Below, in pieces: positions 5,851-7,299 of a DNA stretch of 7,299 bases. Source of the stretch: Promethearchaeota archaeon (GTDB taxonomy: Archaea; Asgardarchaeota; Lokiarchaeia; Sigynarchaeales; SOKP01); NCBI GenBank assembly GCA_014730295.1, contig WJIN01000463.1, positions 1 through 7,299 of the forward strand, written 5' to 3'. Each line of letters opens with the position of its first letter. The stretch's first letter is position 1. The notes beneath the pieces are model-generated. The model was not told the DNA's origin. It saw only the letters and a program-made list of their open reading frames with translations, and ran no database searches. The translations under genes and the position numbers were made by a program.

Positions 5851-7299
5851 ACCTTATTTTGAGATTAATGTACTTTTTATATTGAAATCCAATGTAAGTT
5901 AAACCTAGCAGATTCAACCCAGCGAATATTAAAAAGAAGGTCATCCGATATTCCACCACCATAGTTATTGAAAAGTCTCCGGTTCCGGTACCATGGACCA
6001 ATTTCACAACTAAATAATATTGGTCCGATGTTAAGCTCGAGAGTCCAATCCTATTTAATTTATCAAATGGTTCGAACGCGGAAATGGAATGCGTGAGCAA
6101 TTGCGGATTGCCCGCCTCATCAGGTTCCTTATCAAATAGGTACATCTCCGCCTCAGCACTCCCTAATTGATTCAGTTGGAGGAAATAATTACTAACTCCT
6201 ATTGTATTAATTGGTATACATAACACTGGCTGAGTGTCGTTCAGAGAAAATCCAAATTGGCTGTTTGTAGTTATTTCTGTGGGGGGATTTAACGCATCAA
6301 TGGCCGCATAACCTTGAACAACCCCCCAGCCTTGTATATTATCCTTAATAGTTCTCGGCTCAATTGTCCTATAGGAGGTCAAAGATATAATACTTTTTAA
6401 CTCCAAAGCGGATAATGAATAGTTTTTTTCCAACATTAAAGCCGCAAGACCTGAAACGAAGGGAGTTGAAGCAGAAGTACCAGAACCCGTTCCATATAGA
6501 TTAGGAGTCGAATTAGCTATAGCACCTTCAATATTAACAGCTGGTGCGCAGACATCAGGTTTTATTCTATTATCATAGGTGGGTCCTTTAGCACTTCGAA
6601 AATACATATTTCCATTATAATCAACACCACCAACAGCTAAGACTGTTTCCGCAGATGCGGGAGATTCTATTGTTCTAAATCCTTCATATCCGTAATTTCC
6701 TGCTGCAGCAACTACTAATATATCTTGCTCAGTTAATTGTTCAACTATGTCATTAAAAAGTTTTGTTGTAGCTTCACTAGCTTCATAAGATAATCCCAAG
6801 CTCATTGATGTTATTCTAACTGATAATATATTATTTTTCAATAAAATCCATTCTATGGCTTTTTGAATTGTTGATATATTTGAAATTGCTGGAGTACCAA
6901 AGAAAGCTCTTATCATTGTTATATTAACTAGAGGTGCTATCCCAGTATAAGAAGGACTATTTCCCCCTAATATTGAAGCCACCCACGTACCATGTCCATC
7001 ACGATCTTCTGGGAGAGTTTCATTATAAACTACGTCATGATAAGTTATACGACTCTCTCCATTACTAAAAGCATCGTGATCTTTATCTATGCCAGTATCA
7101 ATAACCGCTACGTTTATACCATCTCCTGTTAATGCCTCTCTTAATTCGGATGTTCCTAATCCAATATAATTTCGCATATCATCTGGTGAAGCGAGAGTAA
7201 GTTTTTTATATGATTTTGGAAGATCTACCGAAATAAGATATACCACTAAAGGGGATAGAATTACTAATAATATTAGAAAGCAATAATGAGATTTTTTCA
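5849..7299 (-). CDS. Membrane-anchored subtilisin-like serine protease (S8 family), 5' end at window edge
   Basis: This is a secreted endopeptidase of the subtilase family. Counting from the GTG at 7246, the catalytic residues are Asp50 (VAVIDTGID), His85 (DGHGTWVAS), oxyanion Asn183 (VVAAAGN) and Ser258 (GTSASTP), all intact. The frame continues upstream of that GTG with KKSHYCFLILLLVILSPL, a textbook signal peptide, preceded by a codon ending in TG at 7299. The true start is therefore probably one base outside, giving about 483 residues. Residues 325-433 are beta-rich and resemble a PPC-type domain (AEMYLFD, then SDQYYLVVKL and GTGDFSITM). Residues 435-456 are a membrane helix followed by a short basic tail (KKYINLKIR), so the catalytic domain should face outside. 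Only about 30 residues separate signal and catalytic domain, so no I9 propeptide is present. Six N-X-S/T sequons fit archaeal surface glycosylation. It converges on the coiled-coil gene with 19 nt between stops. Confidence 0.95.
   Translation of the reverse strand, partial: KKSHYCFLILLVILSPLVVYLISVDLPKSYKKLTLASPDDMRNYIGLGTSELREALTGDGINVAVIDTGIDKDHDAFSNGESRITYHDVVYNETLPEDRDGHGTWVASILGGNSPSYTGIAPLVNITMIRAFFGTPAISNISTIQKAIEWILLKNNILSVRITSMSLGLSYEASEATTKLFNDIVEQLTEQDILVVAAAGNYGYEGFRTIESPASAETVLAVGGVDYNGNMYFRSAKGPTYDNRIKPDVCAPAVNIEGAIANSTPNLYGTGSGTSASTPFVSGLAALMLEKNYSLSALELKSIISLTSYRTIEPRTIKDNIQGWGVVQGYAAIDALNPPTEITTNSQFGFSLNDTQPVLCIPINTIGVSNYFLQLNQLGSAEAEMYLFDKEPDEAGNPQLLTHSISAFEPFDKLNRIGLSSLTSDQYYLVVKLVHGTGTGDFSITMVVEYRMTFFLIFAGLNLLGLTYIGFQYKKYINLKIR

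Noticed and set aside
4120..7299. TPR-protease two-gene defence or signalling system
   Set aside because: The genes converge and are not co-transcribed, and the protease is exported while the scaffold looks cytoplasmic. Nothing in the sequence links them.

Overview
The window is AT-rich, has few and long genes, and contains no RNA genes, mobile elements or CRISPR array. It holds two blocks. A 5.8 kb plus-strand reading frame encodes a very long repetitive coiled-coil/TPR-like protein. A convergent minus-strand gene encodes a membrane-anchored subtilisin-like protease. Very large Lys/Glu/Gln/Arg-rich helical scaffold proteins beside an exported, sequon-rich, single-pass S8 protease suggest an archaeon, possibly of the Asgard group. 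No taxonomic marker is present, so this is a weak inference.

Positions 1-5829 form one reading frame that is open at the left edge and broken by a single in-frame TAA at 4090-4092. Both sides encode the same architecture: 16 helical hairpin modules (first residues at 34, 388, 727, 1081, 1429, 1777, 2125, 2476, 2818, 3166, 3514, 3865, 4207, 4549, 4891 and 5248), each followed by a roughly 55-60 residue charged linker that is free of Gly and almost free of Pro. The period is 113-119 codons and stays in phase across the stop (3865 to 4207 is 342 nt, the same as the next two periods). Modules 5-8 and 9-12 are a tandem higher-order duplication with a constant 1389-nt offset at all four module pairs. 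At that offset the stop codon corresponds to an AAA (Lys) codon at 2701, and the apparent start ATG at 4120 corresponds to an internal Met codon at 2731. The simplest reading is one giant gene split by one base change or one sequencing error, and not two genes. Recoding is possible but unsupported.

Positions 5849-7299 (minus) encode an S8 protease with an intact Asp/His/Asn/Ser set, a beta-rich, PPC-like C-terminal region and a C-terminal membrane helix. The frame continues past the GTG at 7246 to the window edge and adds a clear signal peptide. The last two bases of the window (CA) are the complement of a start codon's final TG, so the real start probably lies one base outside.

The two transcription units converge with only 19 nt between stop codons, so they are not one operon. 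Nothing in the sequence ties the intracellular-looking, cysteine-free scaffold to the surface protease functionally.
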